NCBI RefSeq assembly: GCF_026015985.1 | Contig: NZ_CP110389.1 | Coordinates: 2,574,001-2,638,000, forward strand | DNA from: Rhodopseudomonas sp. P2A-2r | Lineage (GTDB): Bacteria; Pseudomonadota; Alphaproteobacteria; Rhizobiales; Xanthobacteraceae | Reading direction: 5' to 3' | Length of the DNA: 64,000 bases | Part shown: positions 1 through 8,790 of the stretch, piece by piece | Position numbering within the stretch: position 1 is the stretch's first letter | Layout: each line of letters opens with the position of its first letter | The notes under the pieces: generated by a model | The model's input: the letters and a program-made list of their open reading frames with translations, nothing else | The model's database searches: none | What the model was told of the DNA's origin: nothing | Position numbers and translations under genes: made by a program

Positions 1-369
1 CGCTGGCTGATCACGGCACAGGAACTTGCGCTGCCGGTGCTGGCGTCGATCCAGCTGATGCACGGCCTGACCTTCGGGCTGACCCAGGTTGGAACTATGG
101 GCCTGCTGGTCCGCCACGTCCCCGGCCATCTCACGGCGCGTGCGCAGGGCACCATGACTGCCTGCACGGGGATCGTCATGAGCTCGGCCGCCGTCCTGTC
201 CGGCGCGATCTATGCGCGCTATGGGCAGAGCGTCTATCTGGCCATGGCCGCGCTGGCCTGCGGTGGCGCCGCCATCATGTGGTTCGGCCGCCATCGCGCA
301 GGCACGCCCACAGCCGGCGATCAGCCCCAGAGTGCGGAGTCGGGCGGAAAGACCGTGCTGCCGTCGTAG
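1..369 (+). CDS. MFS transporter, C-terminal end only (5' truncated by window)
   Basis: The frame is open from base 1 to a TAG stop at 367-369, so the gene begins upstream and only about 122 C-terminal residues are present. They form roughly three hydrophobic segments followed by a polar tail. The stretch HGLTFGLTQVGTMGLL resembles the C-terminal half of the phenylpropionate-permease-like (HcaT/MFS_1-like) branch of the major facilitator superfamily, so the product is an inner-membrane secondary transporter. Substrate cannot be inferred. Its 3' end overlaps by 49 bases, tail to tail, with the epimerase gene on the other strand. Confidence 0.7.
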   Translation, partial: RWLITAQELALPVLASIQLMHGLTFGLTQVGTMGLLVRHVPGHLTARAQGTMTACTGIVMSSAAVLSGAIYARYGQSVYLAMAALACGGAAIMWFGRHRAGTPTAGDQPQSAESGGKTVLPS

Positions 370-1349
370 CGCAGGCCGTCGTCGCGGTCGCCTGCGAGTA
401 GGAGCGGGCCGTCGAGGTCGACATAGCGGGCCTGGCGGGCGAGCAGCATCGCCGGTGCCATCGCCAGCGACGTGGCCACCATGCAGCCGACCATGATCTC
501 CAGGCCAAGCGCCTGCGCAGCGTCGGCCATCGCCAGCGCCTCGGTCAGGCCGCCGGCCTTGTCGAGCTTGATGTTGATGGCGTCATAGCGATCGCGCAGC
601 CCCTGCAGCGAGGTGAGGTCGTGGACGCTTTCGTCGGCGCAGATCGCCATCGGCCGACGAATTCGCGCCAGCGCGGCATCCTTGCCGGCCGGCAGCGGCT
701 GCTCCACCAGCGTTACGCCGGCGGCTTCGCAGGCGGCGAGGTTCTCCACCAGGTTGTCCGGCGTCCACGCCTCGTTGGCATCGACGATCAACTCGCACTC
801 CGGCGCTTCCTTGCGGACCGCCTTGATCCGGGCGGCGTCGCCGTCGCCTCCGAGCTTGATCTTCAGCAGCGGTCGGTGCGCGGCCTTGGCGGTGGCGGCC
901 GCCATCGCCTCCGGCGTGCCCAGCGAGATCGTATAGGCGGTGGTGCAGGCGCGTGGCGCAGGCCGGCCGAGCAGGTCCCAGATCCGCCGGCCGCTGGCCT
1001 TGGCGTCGAGGTCGAGCAGGGCGCAGTCCAGCGAGTTGCGGGCGGCGCCGGACGGCAAGGCAGCCTGCAGCGCGGGGATGCCGATGCCGCCGTCGAACGC
1101 CGCCTGCGTGGACAGGATCGCCGCAAGCGTGGCTTCCGGGGTCTCGCCATAGCGCGCATAGGGCACGCATTCGCCGCGCCCGGTCACGCCGCCGCGCGAC
1201 AGTTCCGCGGTGACGGTCACGGCCTCGGTCTTGGCGCCGCGGCTGATGGTGAAGGCGCCGGCGATCGGCCAGCGCTCGATCCGGGCGGTGAGGGCGATCG
1301 ATCGGGAATTGTCGACGTCGGACAAGGGCGGCCTTCGGGTCTTGAGCAT
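321..1349 (-). CDS. Enolase-superfamily dipeptide epimerase / N-acetyl-D-glutamate racemase-like (DgcA)
   Basis: This is a 342-residue member of the muconate-cycloisomerase branch of the enolase superfamily. The K-x-K motif (K163, K165), metal ligands D190, E216 and D239, and the second catalytic lysine K261 have the spacing known for L-Ala-D/L-Glu epimerases (25, 26, 23 and 22 residues between successive members). TAYTISL near residue 137 and a GCM motif near 288 also fit. The enzyme would epimerise a glutamate-containing dipeptide or an N-acyl glutamate in the cytoplasm, probably in murein recycling or D-amino-acid use. A DgcN (DUF1611) partner is not adjacent, so substrate is uncertain. 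The gene stands alone and is divergent from the Mla operon. Confidence 0.78.
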   Translation of the reverse strand: MLKTRRPPLSDVDNSRSIALTARIERWPIAGAFTISRGAKTEAVTVTAELSRGGVTGRGECVPYARYGETPEATLAAILSTQAAFDGGIGIPALQAALPSGAARNSLDCALLDLDAKASGRRIWDLLGRPAPRACTTAYTISLGTPEAMAAATAKAAHRPLLKIKLGGDGDAARIKAVRKEAPECELIVDANEAWTPDNLVENLAACEAAGVTLVEQPLPAGKDAALARIRRPMAICADESVHDLTSLQGLRDRYDAINIKLDKAGGLTEALAMADAAQALGLEIMVGCMVATSLAMAPAMLLARQARYVDLDGPLLLAGDRDDGLRYDGSTVFPPDSALWG

Positions 1350-1572
1350 CGGGCAGGCGAGGGATTACCGCGCCGGCGACGACAATAAATTGATGCATCC
1401 ATCGAAGTATACGTCACGCTCGAACTTGTTTGCGACGCAATCGCAGTCTTTCACTGCGCGGCGGATCATATGGGCTGGAATTAACCATACCATCGTGTGG
1501 ACACTCTCAGATTACCCGCTCCGTGTTAAGACTTTGGTAAATGTACAGGGTAAACGAGCGCAGGAGCCGGCC

Positions 1573-2706
1573 GTGAGCGGCGGACCGAGTCTGGAACAGG
1601 TCGCCAAGGGCGATGGCCTTGCGTTGTGTGCCGCCGGTTCGTGGACGGCGTCCTTCGCCCCGGCGCTGGAACGGCTGGTGACCGATGCCGAGAAGCTGAC
1701 CGGCAGCCGGCCGAACATCTTCATCGACGTTTCCCAGGTCTCCAAGCTCGACACGTTCGGCGCCTGGCTGATCGAGCGGCTGCGCCGGTCGCTGACCCAG
1801 GGCGGCATTGAGGCGAAGATCGCCGGCCTGTCCGCCAATTATTCCAGCCTTGTGGATGAAGTGCAGCGGGTCAAACCGGCGGCGCCGAGCGTCAAGCAGG
1901 GGATGCTGATCACCGACATGCTGGACGGCGTCGGCCGCAGCGTCGTCGGCATCGGAACCGGCCTGGTCGCGCTGATCGACATGGCCGGCGCCGTGATCGC
2001 GGCCTGGCTGCGCGTGCTCGTTCGCCCCTCCCAGTTCCGGCTGACATCGACGGTCCACCATCTCGAGCAGGTCTGCTGGCGCGCGGTGCCGATCGTGGTG
2101 CTGATCACCTTCCTGATCGGCGCCATCGTGGCGCAGCAGGGCATCTTCCATTTCCGCAAGTTCGGCGCCGACGTGTTCGTGGTCGACATGCTCGGCCTGC
2201 TGGTGCTGCGTGAACTCGGCGTGCTGCTGGTGGCGATCATGGTCGCCGGCCGCTCCGGCAGCGCCTACACCGCCGAACTCGGTTCGATGAAGATGCGCGA
2301 AGAGATCGACGCGCTGCGCACCATGGGCTTCGATCCCATCGAGGTGCTGATCCTGCCGCGCATGATCGCTTTGGTGATCGCGCTGCCGATCCTGACTTTC
2401 CTCGGCGGCATGGCCGCGTTGTACGGCGGCGGTCTTGTCGCCTGGCTGTATGGCGGCGTCGACCCCGAAGCCTTCCTGTCGCGATTGCGCGATGCCATTT
2501 CGATCAATCACTTCCTGGTCGGCATGATCAAGGCGCCGGTGATGGCACTGGTGATCGGCATCGTCGCCTGCGTCGAAGGCCTTGCCGTGCAGGGCAGTGC
2601 GGAGTCGCTGGGCCAGCACACCACCGCGTCGGTGGTGAAGGGGATCTTCCTGGTGATCGTCATGGATGGCGTGTTCGCCATCTTCTTCGCATCGATCGGA
2701 ATCTGA
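1573..2706 (+). CDS. mlaE: MlaE-family ABC permease with N-terminal STAS domain
   Basis: The 377-residue product carries an N-terminal STAS-like domain (about residues 1-100) fused to an MlaE permease domain with several membrane helices. The segment around ELGSMKMREEIDALRTMG is the conserved cytoplasmic coupling motif that contacts the ATPase. The GTG start at 1573 is chosen because AGGAG lies just upstream; the frame is open further upstream but lacks a comparable ribosome binding site. The next gene begins 2 bases after the stop, so mlaE, mlaF and mlaD form one operon. In this family the complex moves phospholipids between inner and outer membrane. Fusion of STAS to the permease replaces a separate MlaB. 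Confidence 0.85.
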   Translation: MSGGPSLEQVAKGDGLALCAAGSWTASFAPALERLVTDAEKLTGSRPNIFIDVSQVSKLDTFGAWLIERLRRSLTQGGIEAKIAGLSANYSSLVDEVQRVKPAAPSVKQGMLITDMLDGVGRSVVGIGTGLVALIDMAGAVIAAWLRVLVRPSQFRLTSTVHHLEQVCWRAVPIVVLITFLIGAIVAQQGIFHFRKFGADVFVVDMLGLLVLRELGVLLVAIMVAGRSGSAYTAELGSMKMREEIDALRTMGFDPIEVLILPRMIALVIALPILTFLGGMAALYGGGLVAWLYGGVDPEAFLSRLRDAISINHFLVGMIKAPVMALVIGIVACVEGLAVQGSAESLGQHTTASVVKGIFLVIVMDGVFAIFFASIGI

Positions 2707-2708
2707 CG

Positions 2709-3479
2709 ATGCCGGCAACCCCGTTCGAGCCCATCATCCGGGTCCGCGACCTCCGCGTCGATTTCGGCCCGCGGCATGTGCTCGATGGACTCAATCTCGA
2801 CGTCGGCCGCGGCGAAATTCTCGGCTTCGTCGGTGCATCCGGCGCCGGCAAGTCGGTGCTGACGCGCACCATCATCGGGTTGATGCCGAAGGTCGCCGGC
2901 CACATCGAGGTGTTCGGCACCGATATGGACAGCGCCGACTTCGCGGCAAGGCGCGTCATCGAGCGCCGCTGGGGCGTCCTGTTCCAGCACGGCGCGTTGT
3001 TCTCGTCGTTGACGGTGATGCAGAACATCCAGTTTCCGATGCGCGAATATCTCAACATCTCGCAGCGTCTGCTCGACGAGATCACCATCGCCAAGCTCGG
3101 AATGGTCGGGTTGAAGCCGGACGTCGCCGAACGCTTCCCGTCGGAACTGTCGGGCGGCATGATCAAGCGCGTCGCGCTGGCGCGCGCGCTGGCGCTCGAT
3201 CCGGAGATCGTGTTCCTGGACGAGCCGACCTCGGGACTCGATCCGATCGGCGCCGGCGACTTCGATGAACTGGTGCGCACGCTGCAGCGGACTTTGGGCC
3301 TGACCGTTTTCATGGTAACTCATGATCTGGACAGCCTTCATACAGCGTGTGACCGGATCGCCGTGTTGGGCGAGGGCAAGATCATTGCCCAAGGCACCAT
3401 GACGGACATGCTTGCCTCGCAGCATCCGTGGCTGCGGGAATACTTCCACGGAAAACGCGCTCGGGCCGTTGTCGGCTAG
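2709..3479 (+). CDS. mlaF: MlaF-type ABC transporter ATP-binding protein
   Basis: This is a 256-residue ABC ATPase. Walker A GASGAGKS is at residues 42-49, the Q-loop glutamine at 93, signature LSGGM at 147-151, Walker B IVFLDEP at 167-173 and the H-loop histidine at 205. LSGGM in place of LSGGQ is typical of MlaF-type ATPases. It follows mlaE by 2 bases and precedes the MCE gene by 20 bases. It would energise retrograde phospholipid (or other lipid) transport through the MlaE permease at the inner membrane. Confidence 0.88.
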   Translation: MPATPFEPIIRVRDLRVDFGPRHVLDGLNLDVGRGEILGFVGASGAGKSVLTRTIIGLMPKVAGHIEVFGTDMDSADFAARRVIERRWGVLFQHGALFSSLTVMQNIQFPMREYLNISQRLLDEITIAKLGMVGLKPDVAERFPSELSGGMIKRVALARALALDPEIVFLDEPTSGLDPIGAGDFDELVRTLQRTLGLTVFMVTHDLDSLHTACDRIAVLGEGKIIAQGTMTDMLASQHPWLREYFHGKRARAVVG

Positions 3480-3499
3480 TTGCTACTGGAGTTGGTTGG

Positions 3500-4423
3500 A
3501 TGGAAACGCGGGCGAACTACGTCCTGATCGGCACGTTCACGCTGGCGGTGATCGCGGCGGCGTTCGGCTTTGTGCTCTGGTTCCAGAACCTGCACAGCAC
3601 CAAGCTGCGCAGCCCGCTGCGCATCGTGTTCGAGGGCCCCGCATCCGGTTTGCGCAACGGCGGCAATGTCAACTTCAATGGTATCAGGGTCGGTGAAGTC
3701 ATCTCGGTGAAGATCGACAATCCGCGACGCGTGGTCGCACTGGCGATGGTCGAGAACAACGCGCCGATCCGCAAGGACACGCTGGTCGGCCTCGAGTTCC
3801 AGGGCCTCACCGGGGTCTCGGCAATCTCGCTGAAGGGCGGCGACGAAGCCGCGCCCGCCGTGCCGCTCGACCAGGACGGCGTGCCGACGCTCACCGCGGA
3901 CCCCAATGCGGTGCAGGACATTTCCGAAGCGATCAAGGCGACGCTGCAGAACGTCAATCGCATCGTCTCCGAGAATCAGGAGTCGGTGAAGAATTCGCTG
4001 CGCAATGTCGAGACCTTCACGGCAACGCTGGCGAAGAACTCCGAAGTGATCGACGGCATCATGCTGAAGATCGACAGCGTGATGGGCAAGACCGACGGCA
4101 TCATGAGCAAGGCCGACGGCGTGGTGGCGCGCACCGACAATATCCTGCTCGGCCTCGATGCGCTGGCCGGCGGCAAGGACGGCGGCGAACTCACGCTGGC
4201 GGTGAAGTCGTTCCATGAGCTCACCGAGAACCTCGACAAGCGGTCGGGCGCGCTGATGGCCGATGGGCGCCGCACGCTGGCAGACATCAGCCGCGCCGTG
4301 AACAATCTCGACCGCAATCCGACCCGTCTGTTGTTCGGGGCGAGCACCGGCAGCACCAACGCCCCGGCGCAAGCACCGCCGCCGGGCCCTGCAGCGGCTC
4401 CGGCCGGACGAAAGCGACAGTAG
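3500..4423 (+). CDS. mlaD: MCE/MlaD-domain substrate-binding protein
   Basis: The 307-residue product starts with METRANYVLIGTFTLAVIAAAFGF, a single N-terminal membrane anchor. An MCE domain follows (about residues 35-120, with the usual LVGLEFQGLTGVSAISL type block), then a long helical segment and a Pro/Ala-rich tail. GGAG lies 9 bases before the ATG at 3500. MlaD-type proteins form a periplasmic hexameric ring on the MlaE permease that holds lipid. No mlaC-like or outer-membrane lipoprotein gene follows, so the partners may be encoded elsewhere. Confidence 0.85.
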   Translation: METRANYVLIGTFTLAVIAAAFGFVLWFQNLHSTKLRSPLRIVFEGPASGLRNGGNVNFNGIRVGEVISVKIDNPRRVVALAMVENNAPIRKDTLVGLEFQGLTGVSAISLKGGDEAAPAVPLDQDGVPTLTADPNAVQDISEAIKATLQNVNRIVSENQESVKNSLRNVETFTATLAKNSEVIDGIMLKIDSVMGKTDGIMSKADGVVARTDNILLGLDALAGGKDGGELTLAVKSFHELTENLDKRSGALMADGRRTLADISRAVNNLDRNPTRLLFGASTGSTNAPAQAPPPGPAAAPAGRKRQ

Positions 4424-4465
4424 CCGCCGCGTTCATCCGCCAGGACATCACGATCGAGGCCCGCC

Positions 4466-5330
4466 ATGGAGCGCCACACCCTGAGCAACGGCCGCATCAC
4501 CGCGACCGTCAAGGCCGATGGTGCCGAACTGTGCTCGCTCCAGGACGCCGCCGGGCAGCAACTGCTGTGGCAGGCGGGCGCGGTTTGGCCGCGCCATGCG
4601 CCGATCCTGTTTCCGATCGTCGGCCGGCTGAAGGGTGACTTGCTGCGTCATCGCGGCAAGGCCTATCCGATGACGCAGCACGGATCTCGCGCGTGACCTT
4701 CGCTTCGCGTGGACGGCGCACGACGCGCAGTCCTGTTCGCTGGAGCTGCGAGACAGCGCCGCGACGCGCGAGAAGTTTCCATTCGCATTCCGGCTGCTGG
4801 TCACCTATGCGGTGCATGACGACCAACTGGTCATCACCTATGAGGTCAGCAATACAGGCGACGAGATGATGCCGGCCTCGATCGGCGCACATCCCGCCTT
4901 CGCCTGGCCGCTGCCCGGCGCCGAGGACAAGGCATCGCACACCCTCGTGTTCTCCGACGCCGAACCGGCGCCGGTGCGGCGTCTCGACGGCGGGCTGTTG
5001 CGCGCGCAATCGCAGCCGTCGCCGGTGGAGGGCGGTGCGCTGGCGCTGTCGGAAGAGCTGTTCGCCGACGATGCCATTGTCATCGACCAGCTCGCCAGCA
5101 CGTCGTTGCGCTACATGGCGCCGGGCGCGCCGACCATCGATTTTTCCTGGCAGGGCTTTCACCAGCTCGGCCTGTGGTCGAAACCGGGCGCGGCGTTCCT
5201 GTGCATCGAGCCGTGGCTCGGTTATGCCAGCCCGGCAGATTTCGACGGCGAGTTTTCCCGCAAGCCCGGTGTCATCCACATCGCGATCGGCGAAACCCGG
5301 TACTTCGTGCAGCGCATCGGCGTGTCGTAA
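4466..5330 (+). pseudogene. Aldose 1-epimerase family protein, interrupted by a +1 frameshift
   Basis: The N-terminal part (4466-4696) reads MERHTLSNGRITATV and ends at a TGA just after TQHG. The rest of the protein continues in another frame from about 4683 to the TAA at 5330. Removing the C at 4686 restores QHGFARD, the family motif, and one open frame of 287 residues, the usual length for LacX-like aldose 1-epimerases. Later motifs (IGAHPAFAWPL, GLWSKPGAAFLCIEPW) are intact. Members interconvert sugar anomers through a catalytic histidine and glutamate. The gene stands alone downstream of mlaD. Because only one base is extra and both halves look well preserved, it may be recent decay or a sequence error. 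Confidence 0.85.
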
Positions 5331-5424
5331 CAGGCGCGCTTCGTTTCGCCCGCGTTGTTCTACGCCGCGCCGAACATCTCGTATTGCGAACACCGGCTCT
5401 GCTGCAGCCGGTGCCGTCATGTCG

Positions 5425-6177
5425 TCAGCGGGCTGCGCTGCGACCTGGCGCGGCAGCAGGCGAGGTCGCCGCACCTTCGAGGTTTCGATAGAGCAGGTTG
5501 GCGCGCAGCAGGTGATCCCGCATGGCCTGTTCCGCGCCGGCGGCGTCGTGTTCGGCGATGGCTTCCACAATGCGCTCGTGCTCGGCGAGGGTCAGATTTT
5601 CGACGCCCGGTGCGCGCACGATCGAGTGATAGTATTCGCTGGCCCATTTCAGCAGGGCTTCGACGATGACGGGAAATATCGGGTTGCCGCTGATCGCTGC
5701 GATCTCCCGGTGGAAGGCCATGTCGCGCGCCAGAAAGATCTCCGGCTCCACCAGCGCCGCGCGGTGTTCGGCGAGTTGCACCCGCAGCCGCGCCACGTCG
5801 TCGGCGGTCGCACGCCGGGCTGCGATGTTGGCCAGGCCAGCCTCGAGGAAGACGCGGGCCTCCTTCATATGCTCCAGCGTTCCCGGCTGCGTGCGCAGCA
5901 GATGCTGGGCGCCACTCGCGATCTGCTCGATCAGCAATTGGGCGGTAGGCACCGCTACCCGCGCTCGCTCCCCGTGCGTGATCTCTACAATCCCCGAACG
6001 CGCCAGGGTCTGCAGCGCCTCGCGCACGGCTGGCCGCCCCACACCGTAGAAGTCCATCAGCTCGCGTTCCGAAGGCAGATGGTCGCCCGGCGCCCATTCG
6101 CCACTGCGAATGCGCTGTGTCAGGCGGTCATGGACGTCCTGGTAGAGTTTTCGGCGCTGGATCGGTTGGCGGGTCAT
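5425..6177 (-). CDS. GntR-family (FadR/NanR-like) transcriptional regulator with FCD domain
   Basis: This 250-residue regulator has an N-terminal winged helix (about residues 8-78: RSGEWAPGDHLPSERELM, VGRPAVREAL) and an all-helical FCD effector domain (about 95-230) with the acidic and histidine positions (DMAFHREI, EHERI, RDHLL) that usually bind metal or ligand. The block HGERARV after the wing matches NanR-type members. It is divergent from the apionate-type operon starting at 6438, and paired 10-base repeats lie between them at 6291-6320. It most likely represses that operon until a sugar-acid ligand is present. The ligand is inferred only from context. Confidence 0.85.
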   Translation of the reverse strand: MTRQPIQRRKLYQDVHDRLTQRIRSGEWAPGDHLPSERELMDFYGVGRPAVREALQTLARSGIVEITHGERARVAVPTAQLLIEQIASGAQHLLRTQPGTLEHMKEARVFLEAGLANIAARRATADDVARLRVQLAEHRAALVEPEIFLARDMAFHREIAAISGNPIFPVIVEALLKWASEYYHSIVRAPGVENLTLAEHERIVEAIAEHDAAGAEQAMRDHLLRANLLYRNLEGAATSPAAAPGRSAAR

Positions 6178-6290
6178 TATCTCAACATATCACATACTTG
6201 CCGCCGCCATGGCAGCCCTGCTGCTCGCCACAGGCGATCCACAGTCCTCTCCAACTTCGACTTGCGGGGCCAGTATTAGTGATATAGTGA

Positions 6291-6320
6291 TCATACCACT
6301 TATGTAGTCATTATACCACT
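6291..6320. promoter_or_regulatory. Candidate GntR/NanR-like operator: direct repeat TCATACCACT / TTATACCACT
   Basis: Two 10-base elements that differ at one position lie at 6291-6300 and 6311-6320, exactly 20 bases apart (two helix turns). On the opposite strand they read AGTGGTAT, containing GGTAT as in the GGTATA repeats bound by E. coli NanR. They sit between the regulator start (6177) and the ApnO-like start (6438). Confidence 0.5.
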
Positions 6321-6437
6321 TTGGGCCAACGCATCCCTCTGCATGAAGGCGGTGCGAGGCCCGGGTTCCGACGCGGCTGTGCGCCGGCGATGTGCCGGCG
6401 CAGCTGCAGACGGAATGGGAAACGGGAGGAACACGAG

Positions 6438-7268
6438 ATGAGCGTAGCGATCGCGCTGTTTGGCGCAGGCGGCAAGATGGGCATGCGCCTGTCCAAGAAT
6501 CTGATCGGATCGCCGTTTACGGTGCGTCATGTCGAACCAGGCGAAGCGGGCCAGAAGCGCCTGAAGGACGAGTTGGGCATTGTCGCGGTGTCCGAAGATG
6601 CTGCGCTCGATGGCGCCAAGGTGGTCATCCTGGCCGTGCCGGACACCCTGATCGGCAAATTGTCGGCGGCCATCGCGCCGCGCCTGAAGCCGGGCACCAT
6701 GGTCATGACGCTGGATGCCGCCGCGCCCTTCGCCGGCCATCTGCCGGATAACAAGGATCTGGTGTACTTCGTCACCCATCCCTGCCATCCCGATATCTTC
6801 AACGCCGAAGTTCATGGCCCCGGCGTGCCGGATTATTTCGGCGGCGTTCGCGCGCCGCAGTCCATCGTCAGCGCCCTGATGCAGGGGCCGGACGAGGCCT
6901 TCGAACTGGGCGAGGTGATCGCCAAGGTGATCTACCAGCCGATCGTTCGCTCCTATCGCGTCACCGTGGAGCAAATGGCCCTGCTGGAGCCCGGCCTTTC
7001 CGAAACCGTGTGCGCGACCTTGCTGGACGTGATGCGCGAGGCCATGGACGAGGTGGTTGCACGCGGCGTGCCCGCCGACTGTGCGCGGGATTTCCTGCTC
7101 GGCCACATGACGATCCTGGCGGCGGTGACCTTCAAGCAGATCAACGGCCAGTTCTCCGACGCCTGCAACAAGGCCATCACCTTCGGCAAGCCACGGCTGA
7201 TGCGCGACGACTGGATCAAGGTGTTCGATCACGACGAGATCGCGGAAAGCATCCGTCGCATCACCTGA
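6438..7268 (+). CDS. apnO: D-apionate oxidoisomerase-like NAD-dependent dehydrogenase (ApnO family)
   Basis: The 276-residue protein starts with a Rossmann fold (GAGGKMG at residues 9-15) and continues into a helical domain of the phosphogluconate-dehydrogenase-like C-terminal type. GGGAGGA precedes the ATG at 6438. ApnO enzymes oxidise and rearrange D-apionate to 3-oxo-isoapionate. The family match alone would only say 6-phosphogluconate dehydrogenase-like. The more specific call rests on the downstream RuBisCO-like protein and DUF1537 kinase, the pair known from D-apionate pathways. It is the first gene of the operon and lies opposite the GntR regulator. Confidence 0.7.
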   Translation: MSVAIALFGAGGKMGMRLSKNLIGSPFTVRHVEPGEAGQKRLKDELGIVAVSEDAALDGAKVVILAVPDTLIGKLSAAIAPRLKPGTMVMTLDAAAPFAGHLPDNKDLVYFVTHPCHPDIFNAEVHGPGVPDYFGGVRAPQSIVSALMQGPDEAFELGEVIAKVIYQPIVRSYRVTVEQMALLEPGLSETVCATLLDVMREAMDEVVARGVPADCARDFLLGHMTILAAVTFKQINGQFSDACNKAITFGKPRLMRDDWIKVFDHDEIAESIRRIT

Positions 7269-7277
7269 CAACGATCA

Positions 7278-7309
7278 GGGCACGTGCGTCACAACGCACG
7301 CGCGTGCCC
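7278..7309. other. Imperfect hairpin between apnO-like gene and MFS gene
   Basis: GGGCACG-TGCGT pairs with ACGCA-(CGCG)-CGTGCCC, giving a 12-pair stem with a 4-base bulge and a CACA loop. It lies 10 bases after the apnO-like stop and is followed by an A-rich stretch (7315-7341, runs of CAAAA) instead of T residues, so it does not look like an intrinsic terminator on the plus strand. It might protect or process the operon mRNA. Confidence 0.4.
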
Positions 7310-7359
7310 AAGCCAACCAAAACAAAACAACAAAACAAAATAGGGCCACCGGGGAAACC

Positions 7360-8691
7360 ATGCCTGCAAATACAGCCGCCAGCGTCGAACAATCCGCAGT
7401 GCGCAAGATATCGCTGCGCGTCGTGCCGTTCATCGCGCTCATGTTCTTCATCAATTTTCTCGACCGGACCGCGATTTCCTTCGCCGGTCCCAACGGACTG
7501 ACCAGAGATCTCGGCCTCACGGCCGCGCAATTCGGATTCGCCGCGGGCGTGTTTTTCGTCGGCTATATCCTCTTGGAGATTCCCAGCAACCTGGCGCTGC
7601 ACAGGTTCGGCGCGCGGCGCTGGCTGGCCCGTATCATGGTGACCTGGGGCATCATCGCGCTGCTGTTTACCTGGGTCAGCAGCGCCGAGGGCCTCTATGC
7701 GCTGAGGTTTCTGCTCGGCGTTGCCGAAGCCGGGTTCTTTCCTGGCGCAATCCTTTATCTCAGCCTGTGCGTGCCGCAGCAGCATCGCAGCCGGATCCTG
7801 GCGTTGTTCTACATCGCCCAGCCCCTGACCACCGTGCTCGGTGCGCCGTTCGCTGGGCTGCTGTTGCAGGCTGACGGCGCCTTCGGCCTTGCCGGCTGGC
7901 GCATCATGTTCTTCGGCGTCGCTGTGCCGGCGATCGTCGTCGGCATCATCGCCTGGTATTATCTTGTCGATAAGCCCGCCGACGCGAAATGGCTGACGCC
8001 CGAGGAAAAAGCGTGGCTGACCCGTGCGCTCGAAAATGAGGAACGCGCCAAGAGCAACCCGCAGGGCGCCATGGTCGGTAGCGTGTTGCTGAACGGGCGC
8101 GTGTGGGCACTGGCGCTGGTGTACTTCGGTCTGGTCTACGGCCTCTATGCGCTGGCCTTCTTCCTGCCGACGATCATCTCCGGATTCGAGGCTCAGTTCG
8201 GCACCAAGTTCGGCGTCCTGGAGAAGGGGCTGATCACGGCGGTGCCCTACCTGCCGGCGGCGTTCGCGCTGTATTTCTGGAGCCAGGACGCTTCGAAGCG
8301 TGGTGTGCAATGGTGGCACGTCGGGGTCCCGGCCTTGGTCGGAGCGCTGTCGATCCCGGTGGCGCTGACGATGGGATCGCCGGCCATGACGATCGCCACG
8401 ATCACCATCACGGCCTGTGCCATCTTCTCGGCGCTTCCCAACTTCTGGGCGATCCCGGCGCGCTTCCTGTCAGGCGCCGGTGCCGCAGCGGGCATCGCGC
8501 TGATCAACACGGTCGGCAATGCCGCCGGCTTCGCCGCGCCTTTCATTACCGGCGCTGTGAAGGATGCCACGGGATCCTACCAGATCTCGATGCTGGTGGT
8601 CGGCGGCGTGATGCTGGTGTCGGCGATCGTCGTATATCTGGTTGGCCGCAGCGCCGAGCCGGTAGCCCTGCGCGCTGGATCCGGCGCCTAG
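7360..8691 (+). CDS. MFS transporter, anion:cation symporter (sugar-acid/aromatic acid) type
   Basis: This is a 443-residue, 12-helix major facilitator. The N-terminal block FINFLDRTAISFAGPNGLTRDLGL and the motif around LEIPSNLALHRFGARRWLARIMVTWG are characteristic of the ACS family that imports sugar acids and aromatic carboxylates (phthalate, galactonate, tartrate permeases). GGGGAA precedes the ATG at 7360. Its place between the dehydrogenase and the RuBisCO-like gene makes it the probable inner-membrane uptake permease for the pathway substrate, such as D-apionate. Substrate is inferred from context. Confidence 0.85.
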   Translation: MPANTAASVEQSAVRKISLRVVPFIALMFFINFLDRTAISFAGPNGLTRDLGLTAAQFGFAAGVFFVGYILLEIPSNLALHRFGARRWLARIMVTWGIIALLFTWVSSAEGLYALRFLLGVAEAGFFPGAILYLSLCVPQQHRSRILALFYIAQPLTTVLGAPFAGLLLQADGAFGLAGWRIMFFGVAVPAIVVGIIAWYYLVDKPADAKWLTPEEKAWLTRALENEERAKSNPQGAMVGSVLLNGRVWALALVYFGLVYGLYALAFFLPTIISGFEAQFGTKFGVLEKGLITAVPYLPAAFALYFWSQDASKRGVQWWHVGVPALVGALSIPVALTMGSPAMTIATITITACAIFSALPNFWAIPARFLSGAGAAAGIALINTVGNAAGFAAPFITGAVKDATGSYQISMLVVGGVMLVSAIVVYLVGRSAEPVALRAGSGA

Positions 8692-8790
8692 CGGTTAGCC
8701 CATGCCGACCGGCGTCGCTGTCCGCGGCAAGCCGGCCGGAACAATCTCGCAGCGCTCCCATTCAGGGGCGCTGCATCGTTGGAGACAGCC

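Noticed and set aside
1210..1572. Upstream extension of the mlaE frame
   Set aside because: It overlaps the divergent epimerase gene, has no family similarity, and a good AGGAG precedes the GTG at 1573.
1507..2718. 403-residue open frame antisense to mlaE, rich in Asp, His and Gln
   Set aside because: Composition is that of a reverse-strand shadow of a GC-rich gene; no motif or ribosome binding site.
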